From positions 1,116,001 to 1,180,000 of the forward strand of contig NZ_CP102269.1 in assembly GCF_025148635.1 (NCBI RefSeq): a stretch of 64,000 bases of DNA, given 5' to 3'. Below, in pieces: positions 27,443-36,286 of this stretch (its first letter is position 1; each line of letters begins with the position of its first letter). Source of the DNA: Butyricimonas virosa. Its GTDB lineage: Bacteria; Bacteroidota; Bacteroidia; Bacteroidales; Marinifilaceae. The position numbers were made by a program, and so were the translations under genes. The notes beneath the pieces are model-generated. The model was not told where the DNA came from. It did no database searches and saw only the letters and a program-made list of their open reading frames with translations.

Positions 27443-28038
27443 TTCTTTATCAACATATAATATTGTTCAAACTGCATCCGGGTATCTGAAAACATATACT
27501 GAAAATTCGCCTGTTCCAACTCGATATTCAACATACTACCGGACACGGACATCAAGTTACGCGCCAACACCGAAGTATCTAGTGTTTCCCTGATTTCCCC
27601 GCTTTGTTTTGCTTTCAAAATAACATACTCCCAGTTCGCCAACCGCCTCTTGGAAATCGTGTATATCCGCTCCCGAAACTCCGGAAAGATCGGAGCCACT
27701 TCCAATACCAACTGGAAAAACAGAACTTCTAGCATAAAACATCCAAAAACTCTCTGGGAAGCATCAGCACTTTCCTCTTTATTCCGAATCACGAGATCAA
27801 TGTACTCCCGCAAAGAGGTTACACGTTCCACATCCTCCTCGCTCTCCTCCTTCATCACGCTGAAATACCGTTCCATTCCTGCCTCTAGAATCTCCTTCTT
27901 GTCCTTGAAATAATAATAAAAGGCCCCCTTGGTCAAGCCCGTGGCTTGTTCCAATGCTTTCAGCGAACAGGCCTTATACCCCCTGTTCAAGAATTGCAGA
28001 AACGCCTTTTTTACTATTTCCTCCCGAAGTTCTGTCAT
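27439..28038 (-). CDS. TetR/AcrR-family transcriptional regulator
   Basis: I chose the ATG at 28038 (MTELREEIVKKAFLQFLNRG). The frame can be read back to a TTG at 28062, but that codon lies inside the predicted -7 box. 199 aa, with the HTH ending TKGAFYYYF near residue 45. It is a paralogue of the next gene. Two co-transcribed TetR proteins could form a heterodimer or answer different ligands. It is the first gene of the efflux run. Confidence 0.9.
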   Translation of the reverse strand: MTELREEIVKKAFLQFLNRGYKACSLKALEQATGLTKGAFYYYFKDKKEILEAGMERYFSVMKEESEEDVERVTSLREYIDLVIRNKEESADASQRVFGCFMLEVLFFQLVLEVAPIFPEFRERIYTISKRRLANWEYVILKAKQSGEIRETLDTSVLARNLMSVSGSMLNIELEQANFQYMFSDTRMQFEQYYMLIKK

Positions 28039-28059
28039 AGAAACCTTTATTATATCATG

Positions 28060-28091
28060 CAAAGATAGAGATAAAAACTGAATATCTTAAA
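28060..28091 (-). promoter_or_regulatory. Promoter of the tetR-efflux gene run
   Basis: On the minus strand TATCTTTG (28067-28060) is a perfect TAnnTTTG box. TTTA at 28091-28088, 20 bp upstream, is one base off the TTTG -33 element. The predicted start is about 15 nt before the ATG at 28038. This placement supports the shorter tetR start. Confidence 0.6.
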
Positions 28092-28206
28092 TTTAACATT
28101 TAGATTCACGTTAACACGGGAAATAATCATTTTTTATAACTTGTCATCAGGATATCACCTTCTAATAATAAAATAATAGAGTTACAAATCATAATCACTA
28201 GTGGAT

Positions 28207-28332
28207 TACTTCCGTATATAAAATTTTTAATAAGCTTATAAAATCTTATTAAAACGCTATTCTAAGTATAGCGTTTTAATAGGGTTTTAATAGCGTTCTA
28301 ATAGCGTTTTACACGGTAGTGATACGGAAGTA
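28207..28332. repeat. 126-bp element bounded by an 11-bp inverted repeat
   Basis: TACTTCCGTAT (28207-28217) and its exact reverse complement (28322-28332) bound a segment. Inside it are a 14-bp perfect inverted repeat (TATTAAAACGCTAT, 28247-28260, and its complement 28268-28281, loop 7) and the tandem array at 28269-28312. It resembles a small MITE-like or structured RNA element. No target-site duplication is evident. Confidence 0.6.
28269..28312. repeat. Four-copy 11-bp imperfect tandem repeat (array ii)
   Basis: Four 11-bp units at 28269, 28280, 28291 and 28302, consensus TAGCGTTTTAA with one or two changes in the later units. The first unit is also the right arm of the 14-bp inverted repeat at 28247-28281. 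It has the same 4 x 11 geometry as arrays at 4538 and 49048. Confidence 0.85.
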
Positions 28333-28381
28333 CACATGTATTAATCTTTATTTCGTGTATTAAATCAGACTGAATACCAGA

Positions 28382-29593
28382 TTATTCCACCACGACCACC
28401 TCTTCTAGTTCATCCCGAGTCCCCGTGTGGCGACTTTTCTTGTTAATCCGGTCCATAATCACGGCAATTGCACCATCTCCCGTCACGTTACAAGCCGTAC
28501 CGAAACTATCCATCGCAATGTACAAAGCGATCATCAAGCCTTGAGCCGTCTCGTCGAATCCCAACATGGATTGCAATAATCCCAAAGCCGCCATGATCGC
28601 ACCACCCGGTACCCCTGGGGCTGCCACCATGGCAATTCCCAACATACAAATAAACCCGGCCATCACCCCAAAAGAAATCGGCATCCCCGACATCAACATA
28701 ATCGCCATGGCACAAGCCACGATCTTCATCGTACTACCCGACAAGTGTATCGTGGCACAAAGTGGAATCACGAAAGCAGCCAACTCCCGGTTGACGCCAT
28801 TTCTTATTGTTTGCTCCAACGTCACGGGAATGGTCGCAGCGGAAGATTGTGTTCCCAAAGCCGTCATGTAAGCCGGCAACATATTCCTAAACAACCGGAA
28901 CGGATTCTTTTTCGACACGATCCCGGCAATGAAGAATTGAATAAACAGCAGAACGATCGTCAGGAAAAATATCATCACGATAATCTTCACGAACACGCCC
29001 AACACACCGGAAACCTGTCCGGAATTCGAAATATTCAAGAAAATACCGAAAATATAAAGCGGTAATAAAGGAATAATCACGCCCGTGATCACCTTGTTGA
29101 TAATATCTTTAAAATCCTCCATGGCTCCTTTCAAAGTAGCCCCGTTGATCACCGACATTCCCAAACCTAGCGTGAAAGCTAGGACCAACGAAGTCATCAC
29201 GTCCATCAAAGGCGGCATCATCACCGTAAAATAAGGAGCCAAAGGTTCCACCGCCGCCGTTTCCAGCGGCTGTAATTCGGCATCTTTCAATAACCACGGA
29301 TAACTCAAATCACTGGCAAAATAAGTAAAGAATCCCGAAAACAAGGTAAATCCATACGCCAGCAAAGCAGTTATCAACAACAATCTCCCGGCCCCTTTGC
29401 CCAAATCGGCAATACCCGGAGCCACCAATCCGAGGATCAGTAACGGGATAATAAAACCAAGGAAATTACTAAATAAACCATTTATCGTTAAGAAAATTCT
29501 TACCAGCCAACCGGGGAAGAAAAGTCCGCACGCTATACCCAAAGCAATCGCAATCACGATCTTTGGTAATAATCCGATCTTCTTTTTTTTCAT
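28382..29593 (-). CDS. Dicarboxylate/amino acid:cation symporter (DAACS family)
   Basis: This 403-aa inner-membrane protein has eight or more TM segments and two re-entrant loops. The serine-rich hairpin GTQSSAATIPVTLEQ (about 255-270) and the NVTGDGAIAVI motif (about 370) that binds substrate and sodium are clear. The family (GltP, DctA, SstT) imports glutamate, aspartate, serine/threonine or C4-dicarboxylates with sodium or protons; the substrate cannot be told here. It is divergent from the EamA gene, with 62 bp between start codons. Confidence 0.9.
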   Translation of the reverse strand: MKKKKIGLLPKIVIAIALGIACGLFFPGWLVRIFLTINGLFSNFLGFIIPLLILGLVAPGIADLGKGAGRLLLITALLAYGFTLFSGFFTYFASDLSYPWLLKDAELQPLETAAVEPLAPYFTVMMPPLMDVMTSLVLAFTLGLGMSVINGATLKGAMEDFKDIINKVITGVIIPLLPLYIFGIFLNISNSGQVSGVLGVFVKIIVMIFFLTIVLLFIQFFIAGIVSKKNPFRLFRNMLPAYMTALGTQSSAATIPVTLEQTIRNGVNRELAAFVIPLCATIHLSGSTMKIVACAMAIMLMSGMPISFGVMAGFICMLGIAMVAAPGVPGGAIMAALGLLQSMLGFDETAQGLMIALYIAMDSFGTACNVTGDGAIAVIMDRINKKSRHTGTRDELEEVVVVE

Positions 29594-29655
29594 ACGCCCA
29601 TCTATTTATATAAAAAATAACCTTACATTCGCATCAATATAAGAATCATGAGCCT

Positions 29656-30600
29656 ATGACAAAAGATAAATGGCATGGCCACATAGCCATCTTCGCCGCA
29701 AACATCCTCTTTGGAATAAATATTCCTATCGCCAAAACCTTAATGCCGGAGTGGATTGATCCTGTAGGCCTCACGTTCCTACGTATGTCATTCGGGGCAC
29801 TCGCCTTTTGGGTGGTTTCCCTATTTACCTTAAACGAAAAAGTAAGTAAAAAAGATTTACTAATCCTGTTTTTTTGTGCTATTCTAGGCACAACTGTTAA
29901 TCAACTTACATTCATTGAAGGACTTGGAATGACTTCCCCGATTGACGCCGGATTAATCGTCACGATGAATCCCATGATGGTGATGCTTATTTCAGCTCTG
30001 GTGCTAAAAGAACCCATTACTTCCAAGAAGGCAGGCGGGGTTTTAATCGGGGCCTGTGGAGCACTACTGATCATCTGGCAATCCTACTACACGATAAATC
30101 AAGGACACGGCGGTTCGCTGATGGGCAACCTGCTTTGTTTTATTAGCGTGGTGAGTTACGCAACCTATCTCGTGATTTCGAAACCGATCGCCCAGCGTTA
30201 TTCCCCGGTAACCCTGATGAAATGGATGTTCCTGTTCTCAACGATCCTCATGCTCCCGTTCAGTATGCAAGACGTGGTAAACGCCAAACTATTCTCGGAG
30301 GAGACGTCTTTAAGCGCTCTGACCAGTCTTTTCTACGTGGTATTTTTTGCCACGTTCCTCGCTTACCTGTTCATCCCGATTGCCTTGAAGCGCATCCGCC
30401 CCACGACGATCAGCATGTACAATTACGCACAACCGCTGGTTGCCGCCACGCTAGCCATTCTTATGAGCCAAGACACGCTAACTTGGGATAAACCTATTGC
30501 AGCTCTACTAGTTTTCACAGGAGTCTATCTCGTGACGCAAAGTAAGTCACGGGCTGATCTGGAAAATGGAGGGAATTTCACGACTAAAAATAAGGAGTAA
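29656..30600 (+). CDS. EamA/DMT-superfamily transporter
   Basis: This 314-aa protein has ten predicted TM helices in two EamA repeats (about 10-140 and 155-295). Each repeat has the typical run, e.g. NPMMVMLISALVLKEPIT in the first and YNYAQPLVAATLAILMSQD in the second. Such drug/metabolite transporters often export amino acids or other small metabolites. It is a single gene followed by an AT-only hairpin (30649-30667) in the convergent spacer. Confidence 0.9.
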   Translation: MTKDKWHGHIAIFAANILFGINIPIAKTLMPEWIDPVGLTFLRMSFGALAFWVVSLFTLNEKVSKKDLLILFFCAILGTTVNQLTFIEGLGMTSPIDAGLIVTMNPMMVMLISALVLKEPITSKKAGGVLIGACGALLIIWQSYYTINQGHGGSLMGNLLCFISVVSYATYLVISKPIAQRYSPVTLMKWMFLFSTILMLPFSMQDVVNAKLFSEETSLSALTSLFYVVFFATFLAYLFIPIALKRIRPTTISMYNYAQPLVAATLAILMSQDTLTWDKPIAALLVFTGVYLVTQSKSRADLENGGNFTTKNKE

Positions 30601-30720
30601 ACTACAAAGCAAAAAAAGACTTATCACGGATATAGTATGTTCCCGATAATTATTATCTTATAATAATCAACATGAGACAACTACAAAATCGTATCGTCTC
30701 TCAACACAAAAGATATTCTT

Positions 30721-31620
30721 TTACTGCAAGTTAAAACTAATGGTTACCGTTAAATCCCTCCGTACATTCTGCTGATGAAGCGGACACCATGCGGGAATAA
30801 ATTTCGGGGCAGATTTCATGAGTCGGACAGCTTCCACGTTAAGACTGTATGCTCCGCCTTTTATCACATGCACGTTTGAAAGGGACCCGTCGAGTTCCAC
30901 AGTAAAACCAATAACAATTTTTCCTTCCCAGTTATTTTGTATCGCATCCTTCGGATATACCACATTTTTACTGATCCACTCCATCAAATTCCCCTGTGCA
31001 AACAAAGGTAGTCGCACGTAATGCACGCATTTAAACTCATCTTTTTCAACAACCTGACCACGGGAACGGGGAATCACAGGTAAAATATATTTCAAAAAAT
31101 AACGAATATGATCATCCCGGTCCATCACTTCACGTAATTTTGCCTCTTTTAGAATATTCAGATGTGCAAATTTGGGTGCAGCCATAATATATTTATGAAT
31201 AAACTTCTTAGGCCCAATCTCTTCTAACAATCTTATTTCCATATCGTAAAAATAACGGAACACACCCTCCAGTACGTTAGCTCCCGTCTTCCGTAATCCC
31301 GCATACCTGATCACATCAACCGCATAGCGGGAGGCATACTCATCTGCACGTTTCACCCCTTCACATCGCCAATTATACGTTGCCCGATCTCCGTCACGAT
31401 ACTTTGCCATCTGTTCTTTTAAATGTTCCGGGTTTTCATCCTCCGGGATCTCCGACACGGGAATCTTTGATTCCTCATCCAACATTTGGAGGTAATTTTC
31501 ATACGAAAGCGAATCCGTCCGACAGATTGACACTTGGGTAAAAACTCTACCGGATAGCATACTGAAACACAACAAAAGCATAAAGCCTTTTTTCTTTAGA
31601 GAACTAATAACAAACGCCAT
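30721..31620 (-). CDS. Secreted TonB-C-domain protein
   Basis: This 299-aa protein has an N-terminal signal-peptide-like segment (about 10-30), a helical middle and a C-terminal TonB-C domain (about 215-299: YPKDAIQNNWEGKIVIGFTV, then VHVIKGGAYSLNVEAVRLMK). The proline-rich linker and the ExbBD-contacting TM of classical TonB are missing. It lies 50 bp downstream of a similar gene at 31671. It may present the TonB-C fold to outer-membrane receptors, or do something else with it. The function is not established. Confidence 0.75.
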   Translation of the reverse strand: MAFVISSLKKKGFMLLLCFSMLSGRVFTQVSICRTDSLSYENYLQMLDEESKIPVSEIPEDENPEHLKEQMAKYRDGDRATYNWRCEGVKRADEYASRYAVDVIRYAGLRKTGANVLEGVFRYFYDMEIRLLEEIGPKKFIHKYIMAAPKFAHLNILKEAKLREVMDRDDHIRYFLKYILPVIPRSRGQVVEKDEFKCVHYVRLPLFAQGNLMEWISKNVVYPKDAIQNNWEGKIVIGFTVELDGSLSNVHVIKGGAYSLNVEAVRLMKSAPKFIPAWCPLHQQNVRRDLTVTISFNLQ

Positions 31621-31670
31621 AGGATACGATTTATAATTTTACTCAAATATATTTTTATTCTCACAAAAAA

Positions 31671-32897
31671 CTATTGAAGTTTGAAATTTATCGGAGCCGT
31701 ATAATAAACAGCCACTTTTCGCTTATGGATTGGACATATCACCGGAATAAAAGGCGGCAGTTGACGGATGACCCGTACAGATTCCGCATCCAAACTCGGA
31801 TCCACACTTTGAACCACGTGAACGTCAGAGACTCTACCATCCGTGTTAATCAAGAAACCCACGACCACTTTTCCCTGAATATTATGCTCCTGCGCAATCA
31901 TCGGGTATTTCACTTCTCTCATGATTCGATTCTGAATTCCACCGATCCCGTGCAAAGATACATTCAAACGATAAAAACATTTACAGGAACAAGGCTCATT
32001 ACCATCAGGCTCATGAGCAATCATTTTCTCTTTCATCAAATCATTGAAATACAACAAGTGTTGTTCGGGATTCATGCATTCCCTTATTTTCACTTCTTCC
32101 AAGATATTCAAATGAGCAAATAAGGGTGACAATTCCGCAAATCTTTTAATCAAGTCCTTCTTTCCCATTCTCTTTATTAGCTTTTCTTGTTCAAGCCTTT
32201 TCCATTTATACACGACCTTCAATTTTTTCTGCTGTTCTTTATCCAACTTGTATTCCCGAATAAAATTTGCGGGCACTCTCACATTATACGACGGACTCAT
32301 CCTATCAAGCACTAATTTAAAAGCACTTTCCCCACCTTTCAAGAATTGTTGTTTCTGTGCCACATACATCTGTATTATTACCGGATCTGTCTCTTCCTGA
32401 ATATTTTCCAAAGGGATCTTTCCTTCCCGCTCTAACATGGCAATAAATTCATCATATGAATAAGGTTCAGCCACCGCACGTTCGATATTAAACATCAAGG
32501 GGCAAGTAAAGCGATAACGCACATTCTCTCCATTGATCTTTGCCGGTTTCCAAGCAGGCATCTTATTAAACACCCTTAACGCTTCCGCATCTAAAGACTC
32601 ATGTACTCCCCGTACAACCTGTACATTAGAAACTTTTCCATCCTTTTCCACGATGAAAGCGACGATCACTTTGCCCATAATACCATTATCCCAGGCTACT
32701 TGAGGATATTGAACGTTTTCACCTATCCATTGCGTCATATCCCCTTTAAATTTAGGACCTTCATCCGCTACGACATAAACCGTCGTGTCAACATCTAATC
32801 GATTCGATGCATTCAAAACCCCAGTATTCAAAATGCAACAAAATAGTACCACGTACAATTTGTAACATGTCTTAGAAATGAGCTTAATCATTTTCAT
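31671..32897 (-). CDS. Secreted protein with two TonB-C domains
   Basis: This 408-aa protein starts with a signal peptide (about 1-30). A first TonB-C domain (about 50-135: QYPQVAWDNGIMGKVIVAFI) is followed by a charged helical middle (about 140-290) and a second TonB-C domain (about 315-408: KYPMIAQEHNIQGKVVVGFL). Each domain contains the SLDAEA-RV motif. It probably forms an operon with the gene at 30721, and shares its first domain with the protein at 52058. There is no proline-rich TonB linker. It is divergent from the sigma factor gene. Confidence 0.75.
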   Translation of the reverse strand: MKMIKLISKTCYKLYVVLFCCILNTGVLNASNRLDVDTTVYVVADEGPKFKGDMTQWIGENVQYPQVAWDNGIMGKVIVAFIVEKDGKVSNVQVVRGVHESLDAEALRVFNKMPAWKPAKINGENVRYRFTCPLMFNIERAVAEPYSYDEFIAMLEREGKIPLENIQEETDPVIIQMYVAQKQQFLKGGESAFKLVLDRMSPSYNVRVPANFIREYKLDKEQQKKLKVVYKWKRLEQEKLIKRMGKKDLIKRFAELSPLFAHLNILEEVKIRECMNPEQHLLYFNDLMKEKMIAHEPDGNEPCSCKCFYRLNVSLHGIGGIQNRIMREVKYPMIAQEHNIQGKVVVGFLINTDGRVSDVHVVQSVDPSLDAESVRVIRQLPPFIPVICPIHKRKVAVYYTAPINFKLQ

Positions 32898-33061
32898 TTT
32901 AGCGTAATTTTAACACACAACTTGCATAAAAGTACAAAAAAAATAATATAATCTTAGTTTTTTTGCAAAATAATTACATCCGAACACTCCTGTCTTTGTT
33001 TTGATAGCAACAATTCAAAATAGTTTTTATCTTTTAGTGATGCTATTTATTCATTTATCTT

Positions 33062-33069
33062 TAAATTTG
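33062..33069 (+). promoter_or_regulatory. -7 promoter box of the sigma/FecR locus
   Basis: TAAATTTG matches the Bacteroidetes TAnnTTTG element and sits 22 bp before the sigma-factor ATG, implying a very short leader. No good TTTG was found at the -33 distance. Confidence 0.45.
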
Positions 33070-33091
33070 TGCAAGGATAAGTAGCGTGATC

Positions 33092-33664
33092 ATGGTTATT
33101 AGCGAGAGACACTTTCAACAATTTATCAAAGGTGACGAAAAATCCTTTGAATCGATTTTCTGCCAATATTACAAGACATTGGTATCTTACGCCATGCGTC
33201 ATGATCTGGAACTCATGGAAGCGGAAGATGTCGTGCTTGAAATATTTCATCATATCTGGCAAATCCGGGAAGAACTAAAATCACCCGCCGCCCTTCATTC
33301 CTTACTCTTCACGGCCACGAAGAACCGCACGCTGAACGTGGCTCGCAATCTCAAAAATCGCCAAAAACTTATCTCGGAGAATTTCCCGGTGAAAGAAGAA
33401 GAAGAGAGTCAGGATTACCTGATGGAAGAAGAAATGAGCCATTTGCTGAATGAAGCGATCAATCAATTGCCAAAACAATGCGAACAGGTCATCATCGGGT
33501 TACTGGAAGGCAAATCCCTTCAAGAAATCGCCGACAACATGCAAATATCCGTGAACTCGGCGAAAACATACAAGCTAAGGGCGATTCAATCCTTACGTTC
33601 CTTATTGAAAGATACCCCGTTCTTACTGTTAATCATTTTAATACGAAGTACCGAAACCGATTAA
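33092..33664 (+). CDS. ECF RNA polymerase sigma-70 factor (FecI-like)
   Basis: I chose the ATG at 33092 (MVISERHFQQFIKG); a GTG two codons upstream is also in frame. 190 aa. Region 2 spans about 10-75, including MEAEDVVLEIFHHIW. Region 4 spans about 120-175, including LPKQCEQVIIGLLEGKSLQE and a helix-turn-helix. It belongs to the Bacteroidetes FecI-like group that works with FecR anti-sigma proteins. It is followed after 80 bp by fecR and is expected to switch on the SusC/SusD operon when the receptor binds ligand. Confidence 0.92.
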   Translation: MVISERHFQQFIKGDEKSFESIFCQYYKTLVSYAMRHDLELMEAEDVVLEIFHHIWQIREELKSPAALHSLLFTATKNRTLNVARNLKNRQKLISENFPVKEEEESQDYLMEEEMSHLLNEAINQLPKQCEQVIIGLLEGKSLQEIADNMQISVNSAKTYKLRAIQSLRSLLKDTPFLLLIILIRSTETD

Positions 33665-33744
33665 TCGATAAAAACTCAAAAAAAATCCATTTCTTGTCAC
33701 CGAAATAAAAAGTTGCGGGTTTATAAGATATAAACAACGTAATT

Positions 33745-34908
33745 ATGGACCCGATCATAAAGAAACAACGTATCGCATCTCTCATTTTAAAGGAGAAAAT
33801 AGACGAACTAAGCAAGTCCGAGAAGGAAGAATTAACTTCTTGGCTTCAAGCATCTCCCAAAAACAAGAAAATATACGCCCGCTTACAAGAAAAAAGTTTC
33901 AGCGAGGATATTGCCAGATACCAGCAAATAAGTACTACCCGCGGCTTGGATAACTATCGCAGACGCTACGTACAAACGAACAAACGATTACTCGGCAAAT
34001 GGTATTGGGCCGCAGCCGTCGCCGTCTTTATCATCGGCATCGCAACGCTGTTTTTCTACCAGGAAGAACACCCTACCGTGGCCAAAACCACTATTTCCCC
34101 TGGAAGCTCTAAGGCAATGTTGATCTTAAACAACGGAGAAATCATTTCCCTTTCGGAAAAAAACAAAACAGAAATCGTCGCTACCGAGGAATTGTCTATC
34201 CGGAATGAAGGTTCGCGATTACGTTACACGGCATCCGAAAATACAAAAAACGAACAAGCCAATAACTACAACGAACTGATCGTTCCCAAGGGAGGTGAAT
34301 TCACACTTACCTTATCAGACGGCACGAAAGTATGGTTGAATTCTCAAAGTAAAATAAGGTATCCCGTCATATTCAACGATATCACCCGAGAAGTTTACTT
34401 GGAAGGAGAAGCCTATTTCGAAGTCGCCAAAGATCCCCAACATCCTTTTCATGTTAATGCTAGAAACGGGGTTAATATTGAAGTACTCGGAACTTCTTTC
34501 AACGTGCGAAGCTACACGGACGAGAATGCTATCGAAACCGTACTGGAAGAGGGATCTGTACGAATGAGCCAAGGGAAAGATGCCGTTATTCTAAGCCCCG
34601 GTAACAAGGCAGTCTATCTTCCCAACGAACCGATTCAATTGACAACCGTCAACACGGAACTCTACACGGCATGGAGACACGGGCAATATATATTCATGGA
34701 AGAAAGCGTGGAGAATATACTGAAACAATTGTCTCGCTGGTATGACATAGAGGTATTTTACAGTAACGAAGCGGCTAAATCCGTCGTGTTTAGCGGTGAC
34801 GTCAGAAAATATGACGACATCAACACGCTACTCGAAGCGATGGAAATAGCGGGAGGAATACATTTCAGGATAAACGGGAAGACGCTGATCGTGAGTTACA
34901 GCGAATAG
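33745..34908 (+). CDS. FecR-family anti-sigma factor
   Basis: This 387-aa protein has a cytoplasmic N-terminus that would hold the sigma factor (1-85), a single TM (about 86-106: WYWAAAVAVFIIGIATLFFY) and a periplasmic FecR domain (about 165-265: VPKGGEFTLTLSDGTKVWLN). At the end is a DUF4974/STN-like domain (about 310-385). It should relay a signal from the STN domain of the SusC-like receptor at 36287 to the sigma factor. Confidence 0.93.
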   Translation: MDPIIKKQRIASLILKEKIDELSKSEKEELTSWLQASPKNKKIYARLQEKSFSEDIARYQQISTTRGLDNYRRRYVQTNKRLLGKWYWAAAVAVFIIGIATLFFYQEEHPTVAKTTISPGSSKAMLILNNGEIISLSEKNKTEIVATEELSIRNEGSRLRYTASENTKNEQANNYNELIVPKGGEFTLTLSDGTKVWLNSQSKIRYPVIFNDITREVYLEGEAYFEVAKDPQHPFHVNARNGVNIEVLGTSFNVRSYTDENAIETVLEEGSVRMSQGKDAVILSPGNKAVYLPNEPIQLTTVNTELYTAWRHGQYIFMEESVENILKQLSRWYDIEVFYSNEAAKSVVFSGDVRKYDDINTLLEAMEIAGGIHFRINGKTLIVSYSE

Positions 34909-34943
34909 GCAACATTCAACAACAATCTGAACTTAAGTACTTT

Positions 34944-34961
34944 ATAAAACGATCGTTTTAT
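34944..34961. promoter_or_regulatory. Perfect 18-bp palindrome before the receptor operon
   Basis: ATAAAACGATCGTTTTAT is identical to its reverse complement. It sits in the 93-bp gap between fecR and the lipoprotein gene, about 40 bp before the latter's start. The arms are AT-rich with a GATC centre, so a hairpin would be weak. An operator is more likely than a terminator. Confidence 0.5.
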
Positions 34962-35001
34962 GAGATAATCATAAATATGCTAAATTCTTAACACCTATTT
35001 T

Positions 35002-36255
35002 ATGAAAAAAAACTGTCGAATATTAACCGCAATGCTACTTGCACTGATAGGCTTACCCTCCTGTTCCGACGAGGATAATGAACTATCAGCCACGGGCCGG
35101 ATTAGTTTTTATGGGGAAAACTATCTGCTGGAGCAAGGAGCGATTTATCACGACAACAATCACACGGTGATTGCAGTTACAGATTACACCTTCGAGGATC
35201 GATATCAAGGAGAAGACGGGGAGAAAGTCGATCAAGTAAAAGGTTTTAGCGCCGAGGTAAAAGGGAAACAGACGGGCAATTTCCTGATCGGCCTTTACGA
35301 ACAGGGTTTCGTGCTGAGCGATCTGACCAAGGACGCACGCGGGAGTGGGGCCTGCATCTGTCTTAGGGTCGCCTCCCCGGAGGTTGACAGGATCGTACCC
35401 GGCAAATACGCCTATTCCTTGAACCGTGACGAGTATTCCTTCAAGGGTAATTCCAGCGTGAAATACAATTCGGGAGGAAGCACGACGGCAAACGAGTTGT
35501 CGGAAGGTGAAATCAACATTTCCCAGGAAGGGGATATTTACACGATTACTTTCAACTGTAAAACCAGTTTCGGGGGACCGATTGAAGGAACCTACACGGG
35601 AAGCTTGAAATCATTTGATATCCGCAAGGAGATCGGGACCGTGAATTTCTACGAGAATGTCAAACTGGAAGCCTTGTTTGACAAAGTGGAGTACACGGAT
35701 CCGGAGGGGGTATTCCACAGTGAACCGGATTACCTGCGGGCCACTTCTTTTTTCTTGAGTTCCACGCAACAAGTGTACTCGGCTAATCTATACAAAGAAC
35801 TCGCGGAATCTGTCAAGAAAGGCATTGATATCGCCCTGGCTTACGACAGAACAAACCAGGCCGTGTATTTCGAATCCCCGATAAAAATGAGAGCCTTGCT
35901 GTGGCACAACACGTTCCAAAACGAAAGTCTACTCGATTACAGTTTTGACCTTCCCTGCCACACGAAGTACATGCCCGCCCCGCAGAGTTTCACGAACGCA
36001 GATTTTGAAGCACTGGCACAACAAGAAGATTTCGTTTTCGATTTCACGGAATCAAAAGTGTCCATCCCTGTCGGGTCAACAACCCCGCTTTTCGTTTTCG
36101 TGCAAACCGGCAACGGGCTACAAGGGGCCATTCGCATCAAAGAAGTCATTCCGGAAAGCACGGAAATGATCGGGGGAATTGTTTATCCCGTGAATCCGGC
36201 CATCGTCATGGACGTGAAATTTCCCCGAAGTTTCTCGGAACAACAAATCAGATAA
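35002..36255 (+). CDS. Lipoprotein of unknown function in the SusCD locus
   Basis: This 417-aa protein has a lipoprotein signal peptide (MKKNCRILTAMLLALIGLPS, then Cys). The mature part is beta-rich and I do not recognise a family. Aromatic and Gly/Thr-rich strands suggest a beta-sandwich or barrel. It lies between fecR and the SusC gene, 31 bp before the latter, so it is probably an accessory surface lipoprotein of the receptor complex or a ligand-binding protein. Confidence 0.6.
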   Translation: MKKNCRILTAMLLALIGLPSCSDEDNELSATGRISFYGENYLLEQGAIYHDNNHTVIAVTDYTFEDRYQGEDGEKVDQVKGFSAEVKGKQTGNFLIGLYEQGFVLSDLTKDARGSGACICLRVASPEVDRIVPGKYAYSLNRDEYSFKGNSSVKYNSGGSTTANELSEGEINISQEGDIYTITFNCKTSFGGPIEGTYTGSLKSFDIRKEIGTVNFYENVKLEALFDKVEYTDPEGVFHSEPDYLRATSFFLSSTQQVYSANLYKELAESVKKGIDIALAYDRTNQAVYFESPIKMRALLWHNTFQNESLLDYSFDLPCHTKYMPAPQSFTNADFEALAQQEDFVFDFTESKVSIPVGSTTPLFVFVQTGNGLQGAIRIKEVIPESTEMIGGIVYPVNPAIVMDVKFPRSFSEQQIR

Positions 36256-36286
36256 GCTCATCACAAAATAGCTAACAACATCTACT

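Larger units (their letters stand above)
28092..28381. other. Intergenic region with nested inverted and tandem repeats
   Basis: About 290 bp between the symporter stop and the tetR promoter. It has no credible gene. It holds the repeat structure at 28207-28332 described separately; the rest is AT-rich. Confidence 0.6.

Noticed and set aside
28039..28062. Longer tetR start at a TTG (28062)
   Set aside because: The TTG is part of a perfect TAnnTTTG promoter box, and the ATG at 28038 gives a normal TetR N-terminus.
28269..28312. Short tandem array considered as a CRISPR remnant
   Set aside because: Units are 11 bp and contiguous, with no spacers and no cas genes nearby.
30649..30667. 8-bp AT-only hairpin as terminator for the convergent genes
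   Set aside because: The stem is all A and T and too weak to be an intrinsic terminator by itself; noted only as a structure in the spacer.
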